Origin: Candidatus Sulfotelmatobacter sp.
GTDB lineage: Bacteria > Acidobacteriota > Terriglobia > Terriglobales > Acidobacteriaceae
Assembly: GCA_030044775.1 (NCBI GenBank)
Contig: JASICF010000028.1
Location: 1 to 5,221, forward strand
Length of the DNA stretch: 5,221 bases
Direction: 5' to 3'
Positions within the stretch are counted from its first letter, which is position 1, and each line of letters opens with the position of its first letter. A program made the translations under genes and the position numbers. The notes beneath the pieces are model-generated. The model searched no databases. It was not told where the DNA came from and saw only the letters and a program-made list of their open reading frames with translations. Below, in pieces: positions 1 to 5,221 of the stretch.

Positions 1-183
1 TTAATATTTCTTGTTCCGTACTTCATCCGTCAGGCCGTGATCAAAAACCTTCCGTGGTCTGTCCCGGCAATTGTCATTCCAATCTATTCCGTGCTCTCGT
101 ACGGAGCGTTTAAGGTGTTCTGGCCGCACATGATCGGAAAGTCCGGAACGGACACTCAGAAGGATGAATCCAACAGACATTAA
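1..183 (+). CDS. C-terminal end of an unidentified membrane protein (partial, 5' end outside window)
   Basis: Frame 1 of the plus strand is open from the first base to a TAA at 181-183, giving 60 residues without a start codon, so the gene begins left of the window. The fragment reads as the end of a multi-pass membrane protein. A hydrophobic stretch (residues 1-13, beginning LIFLVPYF) is followed by a short loop with Lys and Pro-Trp, a second hydrophobic segment at about 20-46 rich in Ile, Val, Tyr and Phe, and a hydrophilic tail ending KDESNRH, plausibly cytoplasmic. That pattern is typical of real coding sequence. The gene converges on the exporter operon with a 110-base gap, so it is probably functionally separate. 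I do not recognise the family. The competing reading is a minus-strand frame (207-1) across the same bases, which I consider a shadow. Confidence 0.6.
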   Translation, partial: LIFLVPYFIRQAVIKNLPWSVPAIVIPIYSVLSYGAFKVFWPHMIGKSGTDTQKDESNRH

Positions 184-213
184 TCCCACGACCAGCCCGC
201 TCGCCACCTTCCG

Positions 214-227
214 GCATCAGTTGATGC
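214..227. repeat. Perfect 6-bp inverted repeat in the convergent gap
   Basis: GCATCA at 214-219 and TGATGC at 222-227 are perfect reverse complements separated by two bases. As RNA this would form a 5-bp stem with a 4-base loop on either strand. It lies 30 bases after the stop of the plus-strand gene and 66 bases beyond the stop of the last exporter gene. No T-run follows on either strand, so it is not a canonical intrinsic terminator. It could be a minor transcript-end structure or chance. Confidence 0.3.
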
Positions 228-253
228 ATACCCACTCATTGCTTGGAACGATG

Positions 254-271
254 GATCTCCCGAGGTCTTTT
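254..271 (+). terminator. Weak candidate terminator for the plus-strand gene
   Basis: GATCTC (254-259) can pair with GAGGTC (262-267), with one G-U wobble, and the hairpin is followed directly by TTTT at 268-271. It sits 70 bases downstream of the plus-strand stop codon at 183, in the right orientation to end that transcript before it enters the converging permease gene. The stem is short, the closing loop is tight and the T-run is only four bases, so efficiency would be low. This is the only hairpin in the gap followed by a T-run. Confidence 0.2.
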
Positions 272-277
272 CCCGCG

Positions 278-293
278 CCAGCGATCTTGCTGG
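278..293 (-). repeat. Hairpin abutting the stop codon of the last operon gene
   Basis: CCAGC (278-282) and GCTGG (289-293) are perfect reverse complements around a 6-base loop. Read on the minus strand, the hairpin starts at the first base after the TGA of the YbhR-like gene. The bases that follow on that strand are GC-rich and then AAAA, not U-rich, so this is not a standard intrinsic terminator. It may instead protect the 3' end of the operon mRNA or contribute to Rho-dependent ending. Chance occurrence is also possible. Confidence 0.25.
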
Positions 294-1427
294 TCAGTCG
301 AGCGCCTTGTGAAATCGCAGAACAGCGATCATGAGCAAACCGGTTCCCAAGGCTGCCATGGCCAACATCTGCGGCCAGAGAATCTCCATGCCTATGCCTT
401 TCAGATATGTGCCGCGAAGCACAACCAAGAAGTAACGCAGCGGGTTGAGATAGGTGAGGTATTGCAGCCATGGCGGCATGGTGCTGATGGGAAAGGCAAA
501 GCCGGAAAAAGTCACGGCCGGCATAATAAAGAAGAACCCGGTTACCATCGCCTGCTGCTGCGTGGATGAGACGGTCGAAATCAGCAGGCCCACCCCCTGC
601 ATGGAGAGCAGAAAAAGAACCGCGCCTGCGAAGAGGACGAGGATGTGACCGCGAAATGGAACTTCGAACCAGAATGTTCCTACTGTTGCAATCAGAGAAA
701 CATCGAGCAGGCCAATCAGAAAAAAGGGCAGGGTTTTGCCGAGAATGAACTCGAACGGGCGGATCGGCGTCACCATGATCTGCTCGAGAGTGCCAATCTC
801 CCGTTCGCGGACCACGGCGAAGGCCGTCAGCGTGACGACGAGTACGAGCGTCAGACTGCCAATGATCCCCGGTACGAAAAACCAACGGCTTCGAAGGTCA
901 GGGTTGTACCAGGGCCGCTGCTCGAGCTGGATAGACGGAACTTGTTTCAACACTTGCGGCATGATCCGGTCGATCCGGTCCATCTGGTAGTCGCGGGCGA
1001 AGCCGAGTGCGATTTGCGTGATGTAGGCGGAGGCGATCAGGGCGGTGTTCGAATTGGTGGCATCGACGATCACTTGCAGGGGCGCGGTCTGGCCCTTGCG
1101 CAGGTTCTGGGCGAAGCCGGCATGGATCTCGAGGCCGATCGTAGTCTTGCCTTGCTCGATGAGATCGCCGACCTGACGATAATCCGTGAGCTGGCGTTGC
1201 ACGTCGAAATAGCGCCCGGACGAAAACCGGGAAATGAGTTCGCGGCTCTCCTGGCTGTGATCGAGATCGAGGACAACGGTGGGAACATGATAGATCTCGA
1301 AAGTGGCCGCGTACCCGAACATCAACATCTGGATTATCGGCGGGCCGAACAGCATAAAACGGGTGCGCTTGTCGCGGAAGACCTGAATGAATTCTTTGAT
1401 TAACATCTGCTTAAGACGTGCCCACAT
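294..1427 (-). CDS. ybhR: ABC-2 type exporter permease, YbhR-like
   Basis: This 377-residue inner-membrane permease is one of the two channel-forming subunits of the exporter. A basic N-terminus containing the typical IKEFIQVFRDKR segment leads into a first membrane helix at about 24-44. A large extracytoplasmic domain of about 135 residues follows, carrying the family-typical LQVIVDATNSNTA (117-129) and RPWYNPDL (171-178). Five more hydrophobic segments lie at about 184-206, 228-253, 260-285, 291-312 and 349-370. The VREREIGTLEQIMVTP segment (206-221) is the cytoplasmic coupling region of ABC-2 permeases, and STQQQA (288-293) is also seen in E. coli YbhR. Length is close to that of YbhR (about 368). 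The start is supported by AAGGGGG seven bases upstream. It follows the YbhS-like gene after 12 bases and is the last gene of the operon. The substrate cannot be told from the sequence; the E. coli YbhFSR pump has been linked to drug and cation export. Confidence 0.92.
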   Translation of the reverse strand: MWARLKQMLIKEFIQVFRDKRTRFMLFGPPIIQMLMFGYAATFEIYHVPTVVLDLDHSQESRELISRFSSGRYFDVQRQLTDYRQVGDLIEQGKTTIGLEIHAGFAQNLRKGQTAPLQVIVDATNSNTALIASAYITQIALGFARDYQMDRIDRIMPQVLKQVPSIQLEQRPWYNPDLRSRWFFVPGIIGSLTLVLVVTLTAFAVVREREIGTLEQIMVTPIRPFEFILGKTLPFFLIGLLDVSLIATVGTFWFEVPFRGHILVLFAGAVLFLLSMQGVGLLISTVSSTQQQAMVTGFFFIMPAVTFSGFAFPISTMPPWLQYLTYLNPLRYFLVVLRGTYLKGIGMEILWPQMLAMAALGTGLLMIAVLRFHKALD

Positions 1428-1434
1428 GGTTTCG

Positions 1435-1441
1435 CCCCCTT
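1435..1441 (-). promoter_or_regulatory. Ribosome binding site of the YbhR-like gene, overlapping the upstream stop
   Basis: On the minus strand AAGGGGG (1441-1435) lies seven bases before the ATG at 1427. Its first two bases are the last two of the TAA stop (1442-1440) of the YbhS-like gene. A ribosome finishing the first permease therefore stops on the binding site for the second, which favours coupled, roughly equal synthesis of the two subunits. Confidence 0.7.
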
Positions 1442-2573
1442 ACCCCAACCTCTTGTGAAATGAAGCGGTGGCGAGCAGCGCCACAACCAGCGCGAATAGA
1501 GCGAGAGGAACCAGGTCTGGATAGAGCAAAGCGGTCGGAGTCCCCTTGAGAAATATTTTTTTCAGGATGGAAACGTAGTATCGCGCCGGAACCAGAGGAG
1601 TGATCCACTGCAGCACGACCGGCATTTGCTCGATCGGAAATAGAAATCCGGACAACAGAAAAGCTGGAAGAAAGGTGATAATCAGCGAGATTTGGCTGGC
1701 GGTGAGCTGACTCTTTGCGATTACGGAGACATAGAACCCGAGAGACAGCACGACTACAAGAAACATGGCGGAAGTGAAGAGCAAAGTCGGAAATGAACCG
1801 CGAAAGGGAACCTGGAACCAATAAATAGCGATCAGGGCGCAGACGATGACGTCGAACATGCCTATGGCGAAATAAGGCGCCAGCTTGCCCAGCATGATCT
1901 CAAGTGGTGTCACCGGGGTGGAAATCAACTGCTCCATGGTGCCGCGTTCCCATTCGCGCGCGATGGTGAGCGAGGTCAGGAACGCCCCAATGACGGACAT
2001 CACCAGGGCCAGCACGCCGGGAACGATGAAGGCGCTGCTTTCGAGATCTTCGTTGTACCAGGTGCGGGTTTCAACACTCAGGAGCGCAGGCCGGAGGAGT
2101 TGCCCGCGGTTGCGAAGCCACTCCAGTTGGACATCCGAGGAATAGCCCTGGACCACCGCTTGGGCATAGCCGATCAGGACATTGGCAGTATTGTCATCTG
2201 TGCCGTCGACCAGCGCCTGAATCTGGACCGGACGACGATCGCCCAGACGCTGAGAAAAATCCCACGGGATGACAATCCCCATTTTGGCATGACCGTCGTC
2301 GAGCGACCGTGTCAATGCCGGGTAATCGTTCACAACCCGCACCACATCGAAGTACTCGCTCGCCTGGAAGCGCTTCAGAAGATCCTGGCTCTGCTGGCTG
2401 CCGTCGCGATCGTACACGTATACGGGCAGTCCTTTGAAATCAAGATTGACGCCGTAGCCAAACAGCAGCACCAGCACCACCGGCATGATCAGAACAATGA
2501 TCAGACCGCGTGAATCGCGAAAAATGTGGACGACCTCTTTTCTGGCCACCGCGAGGAAGCGAGTGAAGCTCAT
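1440..2573 (-). CDS. ybhS: ABC-2 type exporter permease, YbhS-like
   Basis: This is the partner permease, 377 residues, the same length I recall for E. coli YbhS. The N-terminal ARKEVVHIFRDSRG (10-23) precedes a first membrane helix at about 23-43 ending in the family-typical FGYGVNLD. An extracytoplasmic domain follows to about residue 178, with VDGTDDNTAN (122-131) and TRTWYNEDL (169-177). Five more hydrophobic segments lie at about 181-203, 228-253, 261-285, 292-312 and 350-371. AREWERGTMEQLISTP (205-220) is the ABC-2 coupling segment and closely resembles the E. coli sequence; LSGFLFPIEQMP (307-318) is another conserved stretch. I chose the ATG at 2573. It overlaps the upstream stop as ATGA and has AAGGAG eight bases before it, whereas a GTG at 2582 would use the last base of that binding site as its own first base. 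It probably pairs with the YbhR-like protein as a heterodimeric channel. Confidence 0.93.
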   Translation of the reverse strand: MSFTRFLAVARKEVVHIFRDSRGLIIVLIMPVVLVLLFGYGVNLDFKGLPVYVYDRDGSQQSQDLLKRFQASEYFDVVRVVNDYPALTRSLDDGHAKMGIVIPWDFSQRLGDRRPVQIQALVDGTDDNTANVLIGYAQAVVQGYSSDVQLEWLRNRGQLLRPALLSVETRTWYNEDLESSAFIVPGVLALVMSVIGAFLTSLTIAREWERGTMEQLISTPVTPLEIMLGKLAPYFAIGMFDVIVCALIAIYWFQVPFRGSFPTLLFTSAMFLVVVLSLGFYVSVIAKSQLTASQISLIITFLPAFLLSGFLFPIEQMPVVLQWITPLVPARYYVSILKKIFLKGTPTALLYPDLVPLALFALVVALLATASFHKRLG

Positions 2574-3526
2574 GCTTTCCACTCCTTCCCTGTGTCAGCC
2601 GCGCTGGTGAGCGAAACGAAAACGTCTTCCAGGCTGGGATGGATCTTTTCGATCAAGCCAACGGTCACGCCGTGGTCGGACAGATACTTCTTGACCTGGG
2701 GGATGGCAGCAGTCGCATCACGCACGACCAGGTGCAGAGCCCTGCCGAAAACGCCCGCATCAATCACATCGGGAGCAGACTGCAAAATCTCGACCGCCTG
2801 GCCCAGCGGCTCACACTCAACCAGGAGCAATTCGCCCTTCATCGATTTCTGCTTGAGCTCTGAAGGGGCACCCAGGGCGGCAACGGCGCCGCGAGAGATC
2901 ATTGCCAGACGGTTGCAGTATTCCGCCTCTTCCATGTAATGCGTAGTTACGAAGACCGTCACGTCTTCCTCTGCCATGTGGTGAATCAGGTCCCAGAACT
3001 GACGGCGCGAAATGGGATCGACGCCAGAGGTAGGCTCGTCTAAAAAGATGACGGGCGGTTGGTGCAAGACGGCGCAGCCCAAGGCGAGGCGTTGTTTCCA
3101 TCCTCCGGGAAGCGTAGCGGTAATCAAATGTTCCCTTCCTTTAAGACTTGACATCTCCAGCGCCCATTCAATTCGTTCTTTGAGCACGTTTGCGGGCACG
3201 CTATAGAGTCCAGCGAACAGGCGTATGTTTTCGACCACCGTGAGATCGTTGTAGAGAGAAAACTTCTGCGACATGTAGCCAATGTTCTGCCGCACGAGTT
3301 CGGGGTCCCGAGCCACGTCATATCCAGCGACACGCGCCCGGCCGGAGGTCGGCTTCAATAGACCGCAGAGCATGCGAATGGTGGTAGATTTGCCCGCGCC
3401 GTTCGGTCCAAGAAACCCAAAAACTTCGCCTTTGCGCACTGCGAGACTAATACGGTCGACGGCCACAAAATCCCCGAAGCGCTTGACCAAGTTCTCGATT
3501 ACTACAGAATTGTTGTCTTCAGGCAT
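2570..3526 (-). CDS. ybhF: ABC exporter ATPase, matching the C-terminal half of YbhF (DrrA/CcmA type)
   Basis: This 318-residue cytoplasmic ATPase would drive the two permeases. Visible motifs are Walker A GPNGAGKST (40-48), Q-loop Gln87 in MSQKFSLYNDLTV, Walker B VIFLDE (159-164), D-loop SGVD (167-170) and H-loop His196 in TTHYMEEAEYC. The signature is LPGGW (139-143) where LSGGQ is usual; the serine is replaced by proline, as at the same place in the C-terminal half of E. coli YbhF (LPLGF, from memory). Residues from about 225 to 318 form the C-terminal extension common to DrrA-type exporters, ending in HPSLEDVFVSLT. I chose the ATG at 3526, with GGAG nine bases upstream and an ATGCCTGA overlap with the previous stop. 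An in-frame ATG at 3571 would add 15 residues that read as a shadow of the upstream gene. In E. coli this domain is fused to the preceding one; here it is a separate gene, 8 bases overlapping, in the +1 frame. Confidence 0.92.
   Translation of the reverse strand: MPEDNNSVVIENLVKRFGDFVAVDRISLAVRKGEVFGFLGPNGAGKSTTIRMLCGLLKPTSGRARVAGYDVARDPELVRQNIGYMSQKFSLYNDLTVVENIRLFAGLYSVPANVLKERIEWALEMSSLKGREHLITATLPGGWKQRLALGCAVLHQPPVIFLDEPTSGVDPISRRQFWDLIHHMAEEDVTVFVTTHYMEEAEYCNRLAMISRGAVAALGAPSELKQKSMKGELLLVECEPLGQAVEILQSAPDVIDAGVFGRALHLVVRDATAAIPQVKKYLSDHGVTVGLIEKIHPSLEDVFVSLTSAADTGKEWKA
2582..2587 (-). promoter_or_regulatory. Ribosome binding site that fixes the YbhS-like start
   Basis: AAGGAG on the minus strand (2587-2582) is a near-ideal Shine-Dalgarno sequence, eight bases before the ATG at 2573. 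It lies inside the last codons of the second ATPase gene. Its position rules against the in-frame GTG at 2582, which would begin within it. Confidence 0.75.
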
Positions 3527-3964
3527 GGGAGGGCGCTCCGCTGCCGACCGCATGCACGAAGAGGTCTTCAATGGTTGGCGTGACTTGTTGAATCGTGTCG
3601 AAGGGAATGGAAGCGCCTTTCAGCCGGGCTTCGAACTCGGGGATGCGGCTCACGCCGTTTTCAACCACCACGTGCAGGCCATCGCCGGTGAGGACGAGAC
3701 TGGAGATACCAACCACGTTCTCGAGTTCCGCTCGTAATCTGCGCGGTTCGGATGACGTAATTGACAGGACGCTCTTACCGAGTCTGGCTTTGAGGTTCTT
3801 AGGCGTGTCGCAGAAGAACAGCCTGCCCTGATGAAGTAAAGCAACCCGATGACAGCGCTCTGCTTCATCGAGGTAGGCAGTGGAGGCGAGGATCGTCACA
3901 CCTTGCGAAACCAGCTCGTAAAGGATGCGCCAGAAATCGCGCCGCGAAATGGGATCGACGCCAG
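3006..3964. repeat. 22-bp identical segment shared by the two ATPase genes (3006-3027 and 3943-3964)
   Basis: The bases at 3006-3027 recur exactly at 3943-3964, in direct orientation and 937 bases apart. On the minus strand both encode the GVDPISRR segment just after Walker B, in equivalent codon positions. This reflects the common origin of the two ATPase genes, with strong protein conservation, rather than a mobile or regulatory repeat. The coordinates span both copies; the DNA between them is not repeated. Confidence 0.6.
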
Positions 3965-4466
3965 TGGTCGGCTCATCCAGAAGAATGATTTTGGGACGGT
4001 GGATAAGAGCGCACACCAGACTCAGTTTCTGCTTCATGCCGCCCGAAAGCTTCCCCGCGAGGCGCAAGCGGAACTCGCGCATGCCGGCGGCCTGCAATAG
4101 GAGAGCGGAACGATCTTCCCGTTCGGTCCGGCTCACTCCAAAGAGGTCGGCGTAGAAGCGAATGTTCTCGTTGACCGTGAGGTCCTCGTATAGTCCGAAG
4201 CGCTGTGGCATGTAACTGAGCTGCCGCTTGGCGTTCTCGGGATCGTGAACTACATCGACGTCGGCCACGCGGGCAGTCCCTTCATCGGCCGGCATGATGC
4301 CGGCCAGCATGCGGAGCGTTGTAGTCTTCCCGGCCCCATCGGGCCCCACCAGGCCGAAGATTTCGCCGGTGTGAACCTCGAAGCTCAAGCGATCCACTGC
4401 ACGCACGTTGGCAAAGCTCTTGGTGAGTCCCTCGACGATGATGGCGGATTGGGGCTTCTCCTGCAT
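3519..4466 (-). CDS. ybhF: ABC exporter ATPase, matching the N-terminal half of YbhF (DrrA/CcmA type)
   Basis: This 315-residue cytoplasmic ATPase is the predicted heterodimer partner of the next gene's product. It shows Walker A GPDGAGKTT (41-49), with Asp in place of the usual Asn as in the first half of E. coli YbhF. It also shows Q-loop Gln88 in MPQRFGLYEDLTV, an intact signature LSGGM (140-144), Walker B IILLDE (160-165) and D-loop TGVD (168-171). At the H-loop the histidine is missing: residue 197 is Ala in STAYLDEAE, where the motif is normally T-T-H-Y/F. E. coli YbhF is also atypical here. A C-terminal extension (about 228-315) ends in TPTIEDLFVHAVG, the DrrA-family tail motif. The start overlaps the adaptor's stop as TAATG. 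The nearest purine-rich AAGGA is 17 bases upstream, too far for normal use, so translation probably depends on reinitiation after the adaptor gene. Confidence 0.92.
   Translation of the reverse strand: MQEKPQSAIIVEGLTKSFANVRAVDRLSFEVHTGEIFGLVGPDGAGKTTTLRMLAGIMPADEGTARVADVDVVHDPENAKRQLSYMPQRFGLYEDLTVNENIRFYADLFGVSRTEREDRSALLLQAAGMREFRLRLAGKLSGGMKQKLSLVCALIHRPKIILLDEPTTGVDPISRRDFWRILYELVSQGVTILASTAYLDEAERCHRVALLHQGRLFFCDTPKNLKARLGKSVLSITSSEPRRLRAELENVVGISSLVLTGDGLHVVVENGVSRIPEFEARLKGASIPFDTIQQVTPTIEDLFVHAVGSGAPSHA
3528..3539 (-). promoter_or_regulatory. Ribosome binding site of the second ATPase within a small hairpin
   Basis: On the minus strand GGAG (3539-3536) lies nine bases before the ATG at 3526, and CTCC (3531-3528) can pair with it around a CGCC loop. 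The site lies within the last codons of the first ATPase gene. When folded, the stem would hide the binding site; a ribosome finishing the first ATPase would open it. This fits coupled synthesis of the two ATPases. The stem is only four base pairs, so the effect may be small. Confidence 0.4.
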
Positions 4467-5221
4467 TAGTTCGATGGCGCAGTTCCTTGTTCAGGCGCGT
4501 TTGGTTTAGCCGCGGCGAGGTTGATGTGGGCATCAGCCGGCATGCCAGGTTTAAGTTCGTAGTTAGGATTATCGATGTCGATCTTGATTCGGTAGACAAG
4601 GGTTACGCGTTCTTTGTAGGTTTGCACACTCTTGGGTGTGAACTCGGCGCTCGAGGCTATGAATGAAATCCGCCCGTGGTACTGCTTGCCCGGGTACGTG
4701 TCGGTGGTGAGGGTTGCTTCCTGACCCCAGTGGACGCGGCCAAGGTCGGTTTCGGCGATATACGCGCGCAGCCAAATGTGGTCGAGGTCGGCAAGAGTAA
4801 CTACAGGAGTGCCAGGAATAACCACCTCTCCGAGTTCGGCCTCGCGCACCGTGATCACGCCGGCGGAGGGGGCACGGAGGGTTGTGTAGTCCAGGTTGAC
4901 GCGCGATAGACCGAGATCGGCATCGGCTTGCTTGAGGTTGGCGCGGGCAATGGCTAAATCTTCTTTGCGGGTGCCTTCGACCGCTTCGTTGTAACGCTGC
5001 TGCGCGGCGCGAAATGTCGCTTCAGCACGCTTCAGAGCGGTGTCGGCGAGATCCCGGTCCTGGGCGGAAACTTCATCTTTGCTGAAAAGCCGATGGGCAC
5101 GATCGTTTTCGATCTTCTTTTCATCGAGCTCGGCTTGCGCGTTGAGCATGGTTTGCCGCAGCGCACCCACTTCCTGCTCGCGGGTTCCAGCGAGCAGGAG
5201 CGCGAGGTTGGATTTACGCAC
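4466..5221 (-). CDS. ybhG: HlyD-family periplasmic adaptor protein, YbhG-like (partial, N-terminus outside window)
   Basis: This is the membrane-fusion (adaptor) subunit that would bridge the inner-membrane pump to an outer-membrane channel across the periplasm. The 251 residues present start with a long helical hairpin (about 8-112) rich in Ala, Glu, Gln, Lys and Arg. It carries two related segments, AGTREQEV (11-18) and EGTRKEDL (82-89), as in YbhG. Next come the second lipoyl half with TLRAPSAGVITVREAELGEV (114-133), a beta-barrel region with WLRAYIAETDLGRV (150-163), and YHGRISFIASSAEFTPKSVQT (181-201), then a C-terminal strand region with LKPGMPADAHI (223-233). There is no signal anchor and no first lipoyl half. 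By comparison with E. coli YbhG, roughly 90-100 residues are missing, so the frame must continue past the right edge; the GTG at 5221 is not a believable start. The stop shares one base with the next gene's ATG (TAATG). Confidence 0.9.
   Translation of the reverse strand: MRKSNLALLLAGTREQEVGALRQTMLNAQAELDEKKIENDRAHRLFSKDEVSAQDRDLADTALKRAEATFRAAQQRYNEAVEGTRKEDLAIARANLKQADADLGLSRVNLDYTTLRAPSAGVITVREAELGEVVIPGTPVVTLADLDHIWLRAYIAETDLGRVHWGQEATLTTDTYPGKQYHGRISFIASSAEFTPKSVQTYKERVTLVYRIKIDIDNPNYELKPGMPADAHINLAAAKPNAPEQGTAPSN

Noticed and set aside
1..207. Minus-strand 68-codon frame with a hydrophobic N-terminus, starting at GTG 207
   Set aside because: It lies opposite a more convincing membrane-protein end on the plus strand. 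Its only purine-rich upstream sequence directly abuts the GTG, and its second half has no recognisable protein character.
184..293. Possible small RNA or intergenic gene in the convergent gap
   Set aside because: Only 110 bases with three short hairpins. I found no promoter-like elements, no tRNA-like fold and no convincing open frame.
217..885. Minus-strand open frame (222 codons) in another frame of the YbhR-like gene
   Set aside because: Its Arg/His/Ser-rich composition has no motifs and it overlaps a well-supported gene for most of its length, running into the intergenic gap; it is a shadow frame.
645..1403. Long plus-strand open frame (252 codons) opposite the YbhR-like permease
   Set aside because: Its translation is dominated by charged residues with repeated Asp/Glu/Arg runs, typical of the antisense of a membrane-protein gene. 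The opposite strand has a full-length, motif-supported gene.
2100..2513. Plus-strand open frame (137 codons) opposite the YbhS-like permease
   Set aside because: No motif or convincing start, and fully opposite a gene with clear ABC-2 family features.
3526..3571. Earlier ATG at 3571 as the start of the second ATPase
   Set aside because: It would add 15 residues lying in the tail of the first ATPase gene with no family resemblance, while the ATG at 3526 has a binding site and the usual short stop-start overlap.
5219..5221. GTG at the right edge as the true start of the adaptor
   Set aside because: Starting there would remove the membrane anchor and the first lipoyl half found in this family. 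The sequence begins in the middle of the helical hairpin, so the codon is internal.
1..5221. CRISPR array, insertion sequence, defence system or prophage signals
   Set aside because: No regularly spaced repeats, transposase motifs, terminal inverted repeats or phage-type genes are visible; the exporter operon accounts for nearly all of the window.

Overview
The window looks like chromosomal DNA from a Gram-negative bacterium. It is moderately GC-rich and tightly packed. It carries a five-gene operon on the minus strand encoding a tripartite-type ABC exporter of the YbhG-YbhF-YbhS-YbhR (HlyD/DrrA/ABC-2) kind. A periplasmic adaptor protein implies an outer membrane. The phylum cannot be fixed from this stretch; a soil-type lineage such as Acidobacteriota is a guess only.

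Layout in the direction of transcription, from the right edge leftwards: (1) an HlyD/YbhG-like adaptor, cut by the right edge so that its N-terminal anchor and first lipoyl half are missing (5221-4466); (2) a first DrrA-type ATPase matching the N-terminal half of YbhF (4466-3519); (3) a second ATPase matching the C-terminal half of YbhF (3526-2570); (4) an ABC-2 permease like YbhS (2573-1440); (5) a second ABC-2 permease like YbhR (1427-294). The junctions are 1-, 8- and 4-base overlaps followed by a 12-base gap, so the genes almost certainly share one transcript and are translationally coupled. The promoter lies beyond the right edge.

The left edge holds the last 60 codons of a hydrophobic protein on the plus strand (1-183). 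It has no start in the window and converges on the exporter operon. The 110-base convergent gap (184-293) contains three short hairpins, none a textbook terminator.

How it works together: the two permeases would form the membrane channel, the two ATPases would form a nucleotide-binding heterodimer, and the adaptor would connect the inner-membrane pump to an outer-membrane TolC-like protein not encoded here. The most notable point is that the ATPases have complementary defects: the first lacks the H-loop histidine and the second has a degraded signature motif. These fall in the same composite ATP site, leaving one consensus and one degenerate site. In E. coli the two ATPase halves are fused in one protein; here they are separate genes. 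Apart from these details the region is an ordinary exporter operon, and I see no evidence of a new type of system.
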